Assembly: GCF_002356555.2 (NCBI RefSeq)
Contig: NZ_AP017372.2
Span: forward strand, 248,001 to 312,000
Direction of reading: 5' to 3'
Length of the DNA stretch: 64,000 nucleotides
From: Halorhodospira halochloris
Lineage (GTDB): Bacteria > Pseudomonadota > Gammaproteobacteria > Nitrococcales > Halorhodospiraceae
Below the pieces are notes generated by a model, which was given only the letters and a program-made list of their open reading frames with translations, made no database searches and was not told where the DNA came from. The translations under genes and the position numbers were made by a program. Positions 8,067 to 17,397 of this stretch are shown one piece after another; position 1 is the stretch's first letter, and each line of letters opens with the position of its first letter.

Positions 8067-11000
8067 GACCTAGCTCCTTGTTCGCTCATGCCGGCGGGGC
8101 GGTCGGGGCCGTCGCGCAGGGCGGCGTCCAGGGTCTCGATCAGTGTGCGCGGCGGCCGCTCGCAGTGTAGCCCCTGGCCCTCGGCATCTAGCCCGCGTAG
8201 GAATAAGGTGACAGAGCCGCCCATATGGCGGTCGTAGTCGTAGTCTGGCAGACGCGCCTTGAGCTGGCGATGTAGGGCCACGGTATATAGCACTCCCTGG
8301 AGATCGTAGCGGTGGTTGAGCAGTGCCGCGCGCACCGCCTCTGGGGTGTATTCGGCAGCACTTTCACCGAGGCGGTTGGACTTATAGTCGGCGACGTAAT
8401 AGCGGCCCTCGTGTTCGAAGGCGAGGTCGATAAAGCCCTTCAACAGGCCATTGAGCCTTTTCGGCGCCATGGCCGGACGCGGTTCACCATTGAGGGTCGC
8501 CGCGGTAACCGCCTCATCGATGCGCCGGGCATCGACCCAGTGAGTCTCCAGCCAGAACTCCAGTTCCGGTTGATAGCGGGTCAGGTTGGCTAGCTGTAAC
8601 GGGCTAGTAGCCACGGGCAGGAGGAGCGGCGCCTGCAGCAGATGGAGCACCCAGTCACCCAACTGATCGATCCACGCCGTCCAGCCACGGCGCTGACAGC
8701 GCCGGGCAATGACCTCGCGCAACTCGGCGGGATCGGCAACCACTTGCCCAAATCCTGCCTCTGCGGCCCACTCCAGCAAACCGTGGAGGAAGGTGCCGGG
8801 GCCCGGCCCCGGGGGGAAGTCGTGGAGGGCCGGAGTAACCACCTCGGGCGAGGCAGATGGTGGTCTCAATTCATTGTCACCATCAAACATGCCGGGCTGA
8901 TAGTGCCGTGATCCCCCAGGCGCTGGTGCTAAGGGTGTTGGCTGCAACTGTGTTTGATCCACCGGCAGTGCTGGCGGAGTAAGCACGGCAGCGAGTTCTT
9001 CGCTGAGGGTGGCGGCCGCGGCGGTCTCCGGGGCCTCGGCAGCGCCGGTCCATTCGGCCTCGGCGCGGGGCAGGGCGCTGTAGCTGGCGATCCACCAGGG
9101 CTCTTTGACACGCCGTGTTGGGGTGCGGGCGCGACCTGGGGTCTGGCTCTCAGCGGCGCCGTGGTAGCGGCCACCCTCTTGGTCAGGGTCACTCTCTTGC
9201 GGTAGCGGTGCCACGCGGATCGCCGGGCTATCGCCAGCCAGGCGCTCCATGGCCCCCTTTACGGCGTCGTTGGCCAGGGCTTCGCGGCCGTTGAGCAGGT
9301 AGCCGATGGCGCTTCGGTGGAGCTGGTTTTGCTTCTGCCCGCCCGGGGCTAGCGGGGCAATGCCCATCCAGGTGGCGTGGCGGGCGCGGGTGGTGGCGAC
9401 GTAGAGCAGCCGCAGATCCTCGGCAAGGCGCTCATCGTCGGCAGCGCGCACATCCTCATCGGTCGGTTCGAACACCGGTTGCGGCCGGGTCGGTTCGGCG
9501 CAGCCTTCGGTCGCTCGGCGCACGAACAGCGGCGTCTCCCGGCCGCTCTTTGCCCGGAAGCTGGCGATAAAGGGCAGGAAGACCAGCGGGTATTCTAGCC
9601 CCTTGGACTTGTGGATGGTCACCACCCTTACCAGCGCCTCGTCGCTCTCCAAGCGTAAGATCTGGTCATCGGCCGACTCGCCGTCGCCGTTGCAGTGCTC
9701 GGCGAGAAAACGAATTAGGGCGTGTTCACCGTCGATGGCCACGGCAGCACGTTGGAGCAGCTCACCGAGGTGGAGCAGATTGGTCAGACGGCGTTCGCCG
9801 TCGGTCTCGGCGAGCAAGTGGCGAGGCAGGTCGAAATCGTGGAGCAGCCGGCGCACCATCGCCAGCACCCCCTGCTGCTGCCAGATCTCTCGGTAGCCAC
9901 GGAACTGCAGCACCCGCTCTTCCCAAAAGCGCTCATCGTGGTTGAGGCGGTCGAGCTCCGCGAGAGGGCGGTCGAGGGTGGCGGTAGCAAGGGCGGCACG
10001 CAGGCGGCGCCCTGACTCGGGTTCGGCGCAGGCGCGCAGCCAGTGGAGTAGGTCGACCGCCTCCGGGGTGGCGTAGACCGACTCGCGATCCGAGAGGTAG
10101 ACGCTGCGCACGCCGCGCCGGCTTAACTCGTAGCGGATGGCGTCGGCCTCGATGCGGCTGCGCACCAGCACTGCCATGTCTCGCGGGCGTAGCGGTTCCA
10201 GTTTAGAATCGGTGCTAAAGCCGCAGCGCTCGGCCCGACCCGCTTCTAAAAGCTCGACCATGGCGCTTGCACAACTTGCGGCCGCGCGCCGGCGATAGAC
10301 GCCGCTGGTCACTGCCTGCTCGTCGGCCTCGGTGTCGGGCCAGTGCCACAGGGTCAGCGGTGTGAGCGGCACGCCGTCGAACACTAAGGTTTCAGCGCGA
10401 CCGTTGGCGGCCACCGGCTGAAACGGTAGCGGGTCGTCGGAGGAGTCGTCCTCACGGAATAGGAATGGCCCCTCGGGGTGGCCGTTGGCTTGCCCAAAGA
10501 GCCGGTTGACCGCTGCCACCGCGCCTTCGGTGGAGCGGAAGTTGGTGCCGAGGGTGGCGTGGCGACCGGTAGTGGCCTGTCGCGCCTGCAGGTAGCTGTG
10601 GATGTCGGCACCGCGAAAGCCGAAGATCGCCTGCTTTGGATCGCCGATTAGCAGCAGTCCGCGGGAAGGGTCATCTGCCGCGACGTCATAGATACGATCG
10701 AAGATGGCGTACTGTACCGGGTCGGTATCCTGGAACTCGTCGACTAGCGCTACCGGGAATTGGCGGCGGATGGTGCGCGCCAGCCGACCGCCGCCGTCGG
10801 CGTCGGGTCGGGCGGCGTCGTGGTCGAGGGCGTCGCGCAGCCGGGTCAACAGGTCGTTGAAGCCGAGCATGGCGCGGCGGCGTTTCTCGGCGTCCAGCCG
10901 CTGGCGGATCCAGGTGGCGGCGTGGGTTAACAGATCACTCTCAAGCACGGGGTCGACCAGCCCGGTCTGATCGTCTAGGGCGGCGAATGCGGGGTGGAGG

Positions 11001-11992
11001 TCGTCGGGCAGCGACTTGCCCTTTTTAAGTTTCGCGCGCATCTCGGCACGGCTGAAGTGGATCAGCAGGTCCTTATCGCCGTTACCGACAGGGTCTCGGG
11101 GGTGTAGCTGACCGGGACGACAGGCCCACTCGTGCATGGCCTGCAGACGTCGCTGTGTGGGTTCAGTTCGGTATGCATTGCCGTTGAGACCGGGCCGAGC
11201 CTGTTCGAAGCTAGCAAGTATGGCCTCGAAGTCGTCGCGCCACGGCGCCTTGGCCCGTTCCAGCGCCGCTAGTTGTGCGGCCAGCCGGCGCTCCAGCGTT
11301 TCCTGGTCCGCGGCGGCGAATGTGTCGGTCTGTTTGAGTAGCGGGTCGATGGCCTTGAGTAGGGCGGCTGGGGTGCGGCCGAGGAATTCGAACAGCAGCC
11401 CCAACTCATCGGCGCTGCGCGGCAGCACGTGGCGGCGCCAGTAGTCGTGGACCGCCTCATCACGTAGCTCGGTCTCGTCGCTGCTCAACTCCTGGTGGAA
11501 GAGGCTACCGCTGTCGAAGGCGTGTTCGCGCAGCATGCGTAGACACCAGGCGTGGATGGTGGTTACCGCCGCCTCGTCCATCCACTGCGCAGCCTCCTCC
11601 AGCCGGTGAGCGGCGGCGGGCCAGTGCGCCGCGGGCCAGTCGTCGCAGAGGCGGTTGAGGAAATCGTCAGGATCGTCCGGCACCGCGCCGGGCAGGGGTG
11701 TCTCGCCGGACGCGAGAGCGGCGCGTCCCCGAAAGCAGCGTGCTGCATCGGTGAGACGGGCGCGGATTCGATCGCGTAGTTCCTGGGTCGCCGCCTCGGT
11801 GAAGGTCATGACTAGGATCTGCGGCGGCAGCAGCCGTTTGCCGAAGGCGTTGTCCGCGCCGTGGTCAAGCACCAGCCTTACATAGAGGGCGGCGATGGCG
11901 TAGGTCTTGCCAGTGCCGGCGCTGGCCTCGATGAGACGGCTACCGTGGAGCGGGAATTGCAATAAGAAAGTGGTCGGATCGGTGCTGCTCAT
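8063..11992 (-). CDS. recB: Exodeoxyribonuclease V beta subunit (RecB helicase-nuclease)
   Basis: RecB is the 3'-5' helicase and only nuclease subunit of RecBCD. The 1309-residue protein carries Walker A ASAGTGKT (23-30), the UvrD/Rep motif VDEFQDTDPVQY, GDPKQAIFGFRGAD, and the superfamily 1 motif VVTIHKSKGLEYPLVF. Its C-terminal nuclease domain contains ADYKSN (about 1203-1208), the metal-binding catalytic motif. An acidic and proline-rich stretch (about 920-1010) links helicase and nuclease parts. The start overlaps the recC stop by 4 bp (ATGA), and its own stop overlaps the recD start. Length is somewhat above the E. coli subunit (about 1180), mainly in the linker. Confidence 0.96.
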   Translation of the reverse strand: MSSTDPTTFLLQFPLHGSRLIEASAGTGKTYAIAALYVRLVLDHGADNAFGKRLLPPQILVMTFTEAATQELRDRIRARLTDAARCFRGRAALASGETPLPGAVPDDPDDFLNRLCDDWPAAHWPAAAHRLEEAAQWMDEAAVTTIHAWCLRMLREHAFDSGSLFHQELSSDETELRDEAVHDYWRRHVLPRSADELGLLFEFLGRTPAALLKAIDPLLKQTDTFAAADQETLERRLAAQLAALERAKAPWRDDFEAILASFEQARPGLNGNAYRTEPTQRRLQAMHEWACRPGQLHPRDPVGNGDKDLLIHFSRAEMRAKLKKGKSLPDDLHPAFAALDDQTGLVDPVLESDLLTHAATWIRQRLDAEKRRRAMLGFNDLLTRLRDALDHDAARPDADGGGRLARTIRRQFPVALVDEFQDTDPVQYAIFDRIYDVAADDPSRGLLLIGDPKQAIFGFRGADIHSYLQARQATTGRHATLGTNFRSTEGAVAAVNRLFGQANGHPEGPFLFREDDSSDDPLPFQPVAANGRAETLVFDGVPLTPLTLWHWPDTEADEQAVTSGVYRRRAAASCASAMVELLEAGRAERCGFSTDSKLEPLRPRDMAVLVRSRIEADAIRYELSRRGVRSVYLSDRESVYATPEAVDLLHWLRACAEPESGRRLRAALATATLDRPLAELDRLNHDERFWEERVLQFRGYREIWQQQGVLAMVRRLLHDFDLPRHLLAETDGERRLTNLLHLGELLQRAAVAIDGEHALIRFLAEHCNGDGESADDQILRLESDEALVRVVTIHKSKGLEYPLVFLPFIASFRAKSGRETPLFVRRATEGCAEPTRPQPVFEPTDEDVRAADDERLAEDLRLLYVATTRARHATWMGIAPLAPGGQKQNQLHRSAIGYLLNGREALANDAVKGAMERLAGDSPAIRVAPLPQESDPDQEGGRYHGAAESQTPGRARTPTRRVKEPWWIASYSALPRAEAEWTGAAEAPETAAAATLSEELAAVLTPPALPVDQTQLQPTPLAPAPGGSRHYQPGMFDGDNELRPPSASPEVVTPALHDFPPGPGPGTFLHGLLEWAAEAGFGQVVADPAELREVIARRCQRRGWTAWIDQLGDWVLHLLQAPLLLPVATSPLQLANLTRYQPELEFWLETHWVDARRIDEAVTAATLNGEPRPAMAPKRLNGLLKGFIDLAFEHEGRYYVADYKSNRLGESAAEYTPEAVRAALLNHRYDLQGVLYTVALHRQLKARLPDYDYDRHMGGSVTLFLRGLDAEGQGLHCERPPRTLIETLDAALRDGPDRPAGMSEQGARS

Positions 11993-14900
11993 GCCGTCTC
12001 CTCTGCGCTAGTAGTCGGCGCCTCCACCTCCTCTATGGCCTCGAACAGCGGGCGGTAGAGCGCTTCGGCCCAGGCCTGGAAGGAGCCGTCCTCCAGCAGC
12101 AGCTGGCTGTCGGGGTAGAGGCGCTGCAGATAGGGGTTGCGGCCAGCCTCACCCGCCTGCCAGTCGTTACCGTCATAGTACTTGCATACCTCCTTATCGG
12201 GGTCAGGCGGCCTCTTGCCCTTGGCCTCAGCCTGTTCGGCGCGCCGCTGCGCATCTAGCCAGGTGCAGGCGGTCTGACAGGTGACCGGCAGCGCCTGGTT
12301 CTGGCCGCGTTGCCACGCTGCCAACAGCTGTCCCAGATGTTCGCGTGCCTGGTCCGTTGGCAGAGGCGCTAGCTGCACCGAATGGTCGCTAGTAACTACT
12401 ACTGTGCACAGTCCTTGGCCGCCGGCGCAGGCGAGAAGGTGCTCGACCCAGGCCTCTGCCAACCGGTCGAAACGGCGGTAGGGGGCTTGATTGAGGCCGA
12501 AGCGGCTAACCTGATGAGTCAGCCGCAGCGGCGAGCCGTCGCCCTCGCGGCAGTCGGCCAGCCAGCCTTCAAGCCTCAGGCCGTTGTGTTCAAACACCAG
12601 CTCTAGTGGACCGTCGAGGTGCTGCGGGTCACGCAGCGGGAAGGCGTGGGCCCAGGCGGCCCAGGTTTGGTAAAGGGCCATGACCTCGTCGCGTAGTTCG
12701 TCGGCGTGGATCCCGCCCAGGGCGCGCGGCGGCAGGGTGCCGCTGCGGCGCAACCGAGCTAGGCCGGCCTCCAGTGCCGCCTCGGCGTCGCCATCGGGGT
12801 GTTCGGCTAGCGGCAACACCCCCCGAGCCAGGGTCTCCCGGGCTTGCCACGCCTCCAACCCAGCTAGGGTTAGCGGCTCGGTATCCTCACTGCCCTCGTC
12901 GCTATCGTCGAAGTATATCCCGAGGCGCTGTTGGCAGAAGGCCTGTACCGGATTTTTGAGGAAGGCGGCCAGCTCGGTCGGGCTGAGCGGCGCCTCCCGC
13001 TCGAGTGCGGGGAGGGGTGAAGCGTTGTCGCCCCCGATATCTTTCTTGTCTATCAGGGCGGCCTGCCATTCATGGGCGTAGCTGAACAGCGGGCCTTGGC
13101 CGTCGACAGGGAAGTTGGCAGGGCTGAACGGTTGGAGTGGGTGGTGGACGGTGAGCTGCTTGAGCAGGGCGCTCGGTTCGTATGCGTCGCAGTCGGGACG
13201 CCAAGCGGCGGCCAGGTGGTCACGCAGTTGGCCGACCAGCACCGACGGGGGCCGCTGGCTATTGTCGCGGATATCGAGGCCGTTCCAGCTGATGTAGAGC
13301 TGGTCGCGAGCCGATAGCAGCGCCTCGAGGAACAGGTAGCGGTCGTCCTCGCGGCGGGAGCGGTCGCCGGGGCGGTAGTCGTGGGCCATCAGGTCGAAGT
13401 CGGTGGGGGTTGGTGAGCGCGGGTAGGCGTCGTCGTCCATGCCGAGCAGGCAGACCACCCGGAACGGGATAGCGCGCATCGGCATCAGGGTGCAGAAGTT
13501 TACTGCCCCGGCGAGGAAGCGCTGGGCCAGGCCGCCGTCATCAAGGGCGGCCAACCAGCTCTCACGTACCACCGTCAGCGGCAGAGGATCTTCAAGGCCG
13601 GCGGCGGCGCAGTGGACTTCCCAGCTCTCCAGCTCGCTGAGCAGCCGGTTGAGCGTCTGTAGCTCGGCCTCGTCCTCGGCCAGGAACAGGTCGTCGAGCA
13701 GGCCGCGCAACCGTGCGCCCCAGTCCGCCGGCGCCGCCTCGCTGGAGAGCTCGTGCCACCAGTGGCGCAGCCGCTCCAGCAGCTGCGCCAACGGCCCGAC
13801 CAGCGCGGCGTCGAGACCGGCGATATCGCCGTGGGGCTCGATGTCGCGCCACGTCCCGCCGGCGCCGGCGGCGTAACCTAGCAGTAGCCGCCGCAGGCCG
13901 AAGGCCCAAGTGTTCTCCTCGAAGGCGGGTAGGTCGAGTGCTGCGCGCTGTTCACCGTCGAGGCCCCAGCGTATCCCGGCCTCGGCAACCCACTGGTGCA
14001 GCCGGGGCAGGTCGCCGGCGTCAAGGCCGAAGCGGCGGCGCAGCGCCGGAGTATCGAGCAGATCGAGCAGTTCACTTACCGTAATCCTTGCTTGGGGTAA
14101 ATGAAGCAGTGTCTCGAGAGCTACCAGCAGCGGGTCCTGGCCGCGCGGGCCCTGATCCGAGATGGTAAACGGGATGTGGCGATCGTCATCCTCCGACAAT
14201 TGGCCGAATACCGCCCGCACATGGGGGGCGTAGAGGTCGACGTCGGGGACCATGACGATGATATCTCGGGGGCGCAGGGACGGGTCGGCATCGAACCGCG
14301 CCAGCAGCTGGTCGTGGAGGATCTCAACCTCGCGCTGCGGGCTGTAGGCGACGTGGAAGCGCAGCGAATCGTCATCGGCTGCCACCGGCGGCCAATGTTC
14401 GCGCGACTCGGCCGCCGGGCGTAGGGCGCGGATGTCGTCTTGGAGCTGTTGCAGCAGGCTTGCCGGCCGGTCATCTGCCGGCAGCGGCGAGGCGAACAGG
14501 TCGATGCGCTGCCAGGGCAGCTTCTCGAGCAGGTCGCGGTAGCTATCCGGCTGGTCGTATTCGTCAAGCAGCCGGATGTAGTCGCGCCCTTGCTTGCCCC
14601 AGGCGGCCAGTAGCGGGTGGGCGTGGGCGTGCAGCTCGGCAGGTTCGGTTGTCTCCGGCATGTCGGCTCGGTGGGCCTGGCGGCGGTGTTCGGCGCGCAG
14701 CAGGTCACGGCCTTGAATTATGTCGGCCCAGTAGAATTCACACGGGTTGTGGACGCAGAGCAGGATCTGGCAGTGGCGCGCTAGCCCTGCCAGCGCCTCC
14801 AGCGCCTGATGTGGTAACGACGAGATCCCGAAGACGATGATTCGCCGCGGTAGCCCTGTTGGACGGTGCTCTTGCGTTGCCACCGCCTGCATGAACCGGG

Positions 14901-15510
14901 TGTGGACGGCGGCGCGGCTGTGGCGCGCCTCGTCTGTACCGATGTCGTCGAGCAAAGCGCGCCACAATTCGGCCTGCCAGCGCTGTTCCGGCGCCAGCCT
15001 CTCGCTGTCGCCCCCCACCCGGCGCAACTTGTCGTCGCCGTGAGCCCAGTCTTCCAGCCAGTCGGCGCGGTAGACCTGATACTGATCGAAGAGGTCGGCG
15101 AGTTGGGCGGCGAGCTGGTAGCGTTTGCGCCGGTCGGGGTCGTTGGCGAGAAAGTTGGCCAGCGGTGCGAAAACCGGCTGCTCGGAGCGCTCCGGCAGCA
15201 GTCGCATCAGCCGCCAGATCAACGGCTCCTTGTCGAACGGTGAGGTGCGTGGCACCTCGGCGGGGCCAAGCACGGCGCGGTAGGCCTGCCAGAGAAAACG
15301 CGCCGGGAGTTGCATATCGAGGGCGGCAGCGATGCCGCAACCGGGCTCAGCGGCATCCGGATCCCGCGCCAGGGCCAGTCGCAGCCACTGAGCTATGCCG
15401 TTGCTCTGCACCAATACGGTCTCGTTCTCCAGCGGATCGAGGGGGTGACGGCGCATCCACTCCACGGTAAGTTCCCGCAGGTCTTCCATGCGGTTGCCGT
15501 GGACGATCAT
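11989..15510 (-). CDS. recC: Exodeoxyribonuclease V gamma subunit (RecC)
   Basis: RecC is the Chi-recognition and scaffold subunit of RecBCD. The 1173 residues begin MIVHGNRMEDLREL and carry the conserved LVQSNGIAQWLRLAL near the N-terminus. The inactivated helicase fold continues to a nuclease-like C-terminal region. The ATG at 15510 lacks a ribosome-binding site. Twelve codons upstream in the same frame, a CTG at 15546-15544 is preceded by AGAGGA at 6-nt spacing and would add HNHTTNLQPGF. From memory, Pseudomonas-type RecC proteins have a similar PGF-M-hydrophobic-HGNR entry, so the true start may be this CTG. It is the first gene of recC-recB-recD. Confidence 0.94.
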   Translation of the reverse strand: MIVHGNRMEDLRELTVEWMRRHPLDPLENETVLVQSNGIAQWLRLALARDPDAAEPGCGIAAALDMQLPARFLWQAYRAVLGPAEVPRTSPFDKEPLIWRLMRLLPERSEQPVFAPLANFLANDPDRRKRYQLAAQLADLFDQYQVYRADWLEDWAHGDDKLRRVGGDSERLAPEQRWQAELWRALLDDIGTDEARHSRAAVHTRFMQAVATQEHRPTGLPRRIIVFGISSLPHQALEALAGLARHCQILLCVHNPCEFYWADIIQGRDLLRAEHRRQAHRADMPETTEPAELHAHAHPLLAAWGKQGRDYIRLLDEYDQPDSYRDLLEKLPWQRIDLFASPLPADDRPASLLQQLQDDIRALRPAAESREHWPPVAADDDSLRFHVAYSPQREVEILHDQLLARFDADPSLRPRDIIVMVPDVDLYAPHVRAVFGQLSEDDDRHIPFTISDQGPRGQDPLLVALETLLHLPQARITVSELLDLLDTPALRRRFGLDAGDLPRLHQWVAEAGIRWGLDGEQRAALDLPAFEENTWAFGLRRLLLGYAAGAGGTWRDIEPHGDIAGLDAALVGPLAQLLERLRHWWHELSSEAAPADWGARLRGLLDDLFLAEDEAELQTLNRLLSELESWEVHCAAAGLEDPLPLTVVRESWLAALDDGGLAQRFLAGAVNFCTLMPMRAIPFRVVCLLGMDDDAYPRSPTPTDFDLMAHDYRPGDRSRREDDRYLFLEALLSARDQLYISWNGLDIRDNSQRPPSVLVGQLRDHLAAAWRPDCDAYEPSALLKQLTVHHPLQPFSPANFPVDGQGPLFSYAHEWQAALIDKKDIGGDNASPLPALEREAPLSPTELAAFLKNPVQAFCQQRLGIYFDDSDEGSEDTEPLTLAGLEAWQARETLARGVLPLAEHPDGDAEAALEAGLARLRRSGTLPPRALGGIHADELRDEVMALYQTWAAWAHAFPLRDPQHLDGPLELVFEHNGLRLEGWLADCREGDGSPLRLTHQVSRFGLNQAPYRRFDRLAEAWVEHLLACAGGQGLCTVVVTSDHSVQLAPLPTDQAREHLGQLLAAWQRGQNQALPVTCQTACTWLDAQRRAEQAEAKGKRPPDPDKEVCKYYDGNDWQAGEAGRNPYLQRLYPDSQLLLEDGSFQAWAEALYRPLFEAIEEVEAPTTSAEETA

Positions 15511-15712
15511 AAAGCCCGGCTGAAGATTGGTCGTGTGGTTATGCAGCGGTAATCCTCTTAATAATTTCTGATGCTAGGCAGCGCGGATGGTGTTTCTAAT
15601 GCTTGCGCAATACAAGTTAGATAATTCAGGGTACAAGTGGAGCGAAAAGCCTTGAATTCGGAGCCTTGAGGTGGGTGTTTCGGTCGTCAATGGACATTGC
15701 TGGGAGTGAGTA
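15511..15712. other. Intergenic region between recC and tRNA-Lys
   Basis: Apart from the possible recC upstream start region (15544-15558), no gene, palindromic element or convincing terminator is visible here. The stretch around 15580-15660 is relatively AT-rich and presumably holds the recC promoter. Confidence 0.5.
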
Positions 15713-15788
15713 TGGTGGGCCGTGGAGGATTCGAACCTCCGACCAGCGGATTAAAAGTCCGATGCTCTACCAACTGAGCTAACGGCCC
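15713..15788 (-). tRNA. tRNA-Lys (anticodon UUU)
   Basis: A 76-nt tRNA lies on the minus strand with an encoded CCA end. The acceptor stem GGGCCGT pairs with ACGGCCC, the discriminator base is A, the D arm reads TAGCTCAGTTGGTAGAGC, and the T arm contains GGTTCGAATCC. The anticodon loop CTTTTAA gives anticodon TTT, which decodes AAA and AAG as lysine. All canonical positions are intact. Confidence 0.98.
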
Positions 15789-15798
15789 AATAGTGTGC

Positions 15799-15827
15799 AT
15801 TATAATAAAAGGTCTGCGGCAATGGAA
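15799..15827 (-). promoter_or_regulatory. Probable sigma-70 promoter of tRNA-Lys
   Basis: On the minus strand a perfect TATAAT (15804-15799) lies 10 nt before the tRNA 5' end. A weak -35 TTCCAT (15827-15822) stands 17 nt further up. Transcription would begin only a few bases before the mature tRNA. Confidence 0.6.
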
Positions 15828-15849
15828 CCGTCTGGCGCCATAGATTTTA

Positions 15850-16647
15850 TCACCTGTCTTCTTCAGGCATCAGGCGGCGAATATCGGATATGCGTTGCTG
15901 AGCAAGCTCCGCTGCCGTCGTCTCCGGATGCTCATCCCGAACCTGCTCCAACTTGGCCATAGCCTTCTCTAACTCATCCTCCTCGAAGGCAATGTAACCA
16001 AGCTTAAGCAGGGCATCCGGTGCCTTGTCACTCTCTGCATAGTCATCGAGGATCTGCTCAAAGTAATCGGCTGCTACTTCAAAGTCGTTTTCGGCGTAAT
16101 ATGTCTCGGCTATCCAGTAAAGCGCGTTGGCGGCGTACCTGCCCTCCGGAAAGTGCTCCAAAACTAGGGCGAAATCATCCCGCGCTTGTTCGAATAAGCC
16201 ATCACTAAGCTTCTCAAAGGCTTGTTGGTAGAGTTCGCTCTCATCACCTACCTGCTCTGGATGCTCACCGTCATCGTTCAGGTGCAGGTCTTCCTCTAAA
16301 GAGGCCAGAGGAGTGTGGCGGGGGGCTGCCTCTTTATCCTCTCTTGTCGGTCTGCGGTGCAACTCGGCTATCCGGTCGTCGAGGTCTTCATACAACGAGT
16401 GTTGGCGCTGCTCGAGTCGCCTGAGTTGATGGTTGAGCTGCTCAATATCGCCGCGCAGCTCTCTATTCTCTTGCTTGATGCGCTCCAGGTCACGAATCAC
16501 CTCCGAGAAGCCGCGCCCTTCTAGCTTGTCTTCGAGTTGCTCGAGGCGTTGCTCGAGTTGCTCTCTTTCGTCGGCGCTCAAGCCTGCGGGCAATACCAGG
16601 GTTAAGGCAAGCCCGGCGGCGAAAATAAAGCGATTGGCACTCAGCAC
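15850..16647 (-). CDS. cpoB: Tol-Pal system cell-division coordinator CpoB (YbgF)
   Basis: This periplasmic protein links peptidoglycan synthesis (PBP1B) to Tol-driven outer-membrane constriction. A signal peptide (ending about AGLSA-DE) precedes an N-terminal trimerizing coiled coil rich in Glu, Gln and Arg. An acidic linker and C-terminal TPR repeats (YQQAFEKLSDG, ANALYWIAETYY, APDALLKLGYIA) follow. The GTG at 16647 is preferred because GGGAGAG lies 8 nt upstream; a TTG at 16653 overlapping the pal stop is possible but has its ribosome-binding site too close. It is the last gene of the tol operon, as in other gammaproteobacteria. Confidence 0.9.
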   Translation of the reverse strand: MLSANRFIFAAGLALTLVLPAGLSADEREQLEQRLEQLEDKLEGRGFSEVIRDLERIKQENRELRGDIEQLNHQLRRLEQRQHSLYEDLDDRIAELHRRPTREDKEAAPRHTPLASLEEDLHLNDDGEHPEQVGDESELYQQAFEKLSDGLFEQARDDFALVLEHFPEGRYAANALYWIAETYYAENDFEVAADYFEQILDDYAESDKAPDALLKLGYIAFEEDELEKAMAKLEQVRDEHPETTAAELAQQRISDIRRLMPEEDR

Positions 16648-16649
16648 GG

Positions 16650-17318
16650 TCAATCTCTCCCTTCATAGAGCAGTTCAGCACGGCGGTTCTCTGCCCAGGC
16701 CTCTTCGTTCGATTCGGCCACGAGGGGATCCTCCTCGCCGTAACTGACAATTTCTAGCTGATCGCGGTTGGCGCCATTGGCTACCAGTAAACGCATTACC
16801 GATTCTGCTCGGCGCTCGCCGAGGGCGAGATTGTATTCGCGCGAGCCGCGTTCATCGGTGTGGCCTTCTATCGTCATGCTGCGCTCAGGATGGTCAGCAA
16901 GGTAGGCGCCGTGAGCCTCGATCACCGGGATGAATTCATCGCGAATCTCGCTGGAGTCAAAGGCGAAATGGATACGCCTTACCGCAAGAGGATTTTCTTG
17001 CTCATCTGGATCCTCGAGCATCGCCGCGTCCAGCGGGTCATCCAAGTCTAGGCCTCGGGCTTCGGCCTCCTCACGGCGCTCTAGATCCTCCTCATCGAGT
17101 CCCTCTGCCTCGGCGGCGGGTTCACCCTCCGGCTCCTCGGCCGCGATTGGTGTCTCCTCAACCTCCTCGGTTTCAAGATCATCCTCGGGTGGTGGTTCTT
17201 CGAGCATTGCCGCACAGCCACCGAGCAAGATAGCAGTCAATGTTATGGCTAGTGCCGGCTGGTAGATTGGGTAGCGGAGGCTGTAGGGGCGTCGCTTATG
17301 AAAATCTGGCCTGTTCAT
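16650..17318 (-). CDS. pal: Peptidoglycan-associated lipoprotein Pal
   Basis: This outer-membrane lipoprotein binds peptidoglycan through its OmpA-like domain and works with TolB. The ATG at 17318 gives a 222-residue precursor with a hydrophobic signal and lipobox LLGGC. The extension to 17420 overlaps tolB and lacks sense as a signal peptide. After the lipid-anchored Cys comes an extremely acidic linker of about 85 residues, a trait of halophile exported proteins. The OmpA domain carries IEGHTDERGSREYN, the diaminopimelate-binding loop region. The upstream AAGAGG is 12 nt from the ATG, rather long. It lies between tolB and cpoB. Confidence 0.95.
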   Translation of the reverse strand: MNRPDFHKRRPYSLRYPIYQPALAITLTAILLGGCAAMLEEPPPEDDLETEEVEETPIAAEEPEGEPAAEAEGLDEEDLERREEAEARGLDLDDPLDAAMLEDPDEQENPLAVRRIHFAFDSSEIRDEFIPVIEAHGAYLADHPERSMTIEGHTDERGSREYNLALGERRAESVMRLLVANGANRDQLEIVSYGEEDPLVAESNEEAWAENRRAELLYEGRD

Positions 17319-17397
17319 GGTAAATGTTAACCTCTTGAGCCTTTTGCAGCATTGGTGGCCTTGCCGGGTTGTTGCGAGCGTAAATATTCGCGCACGA

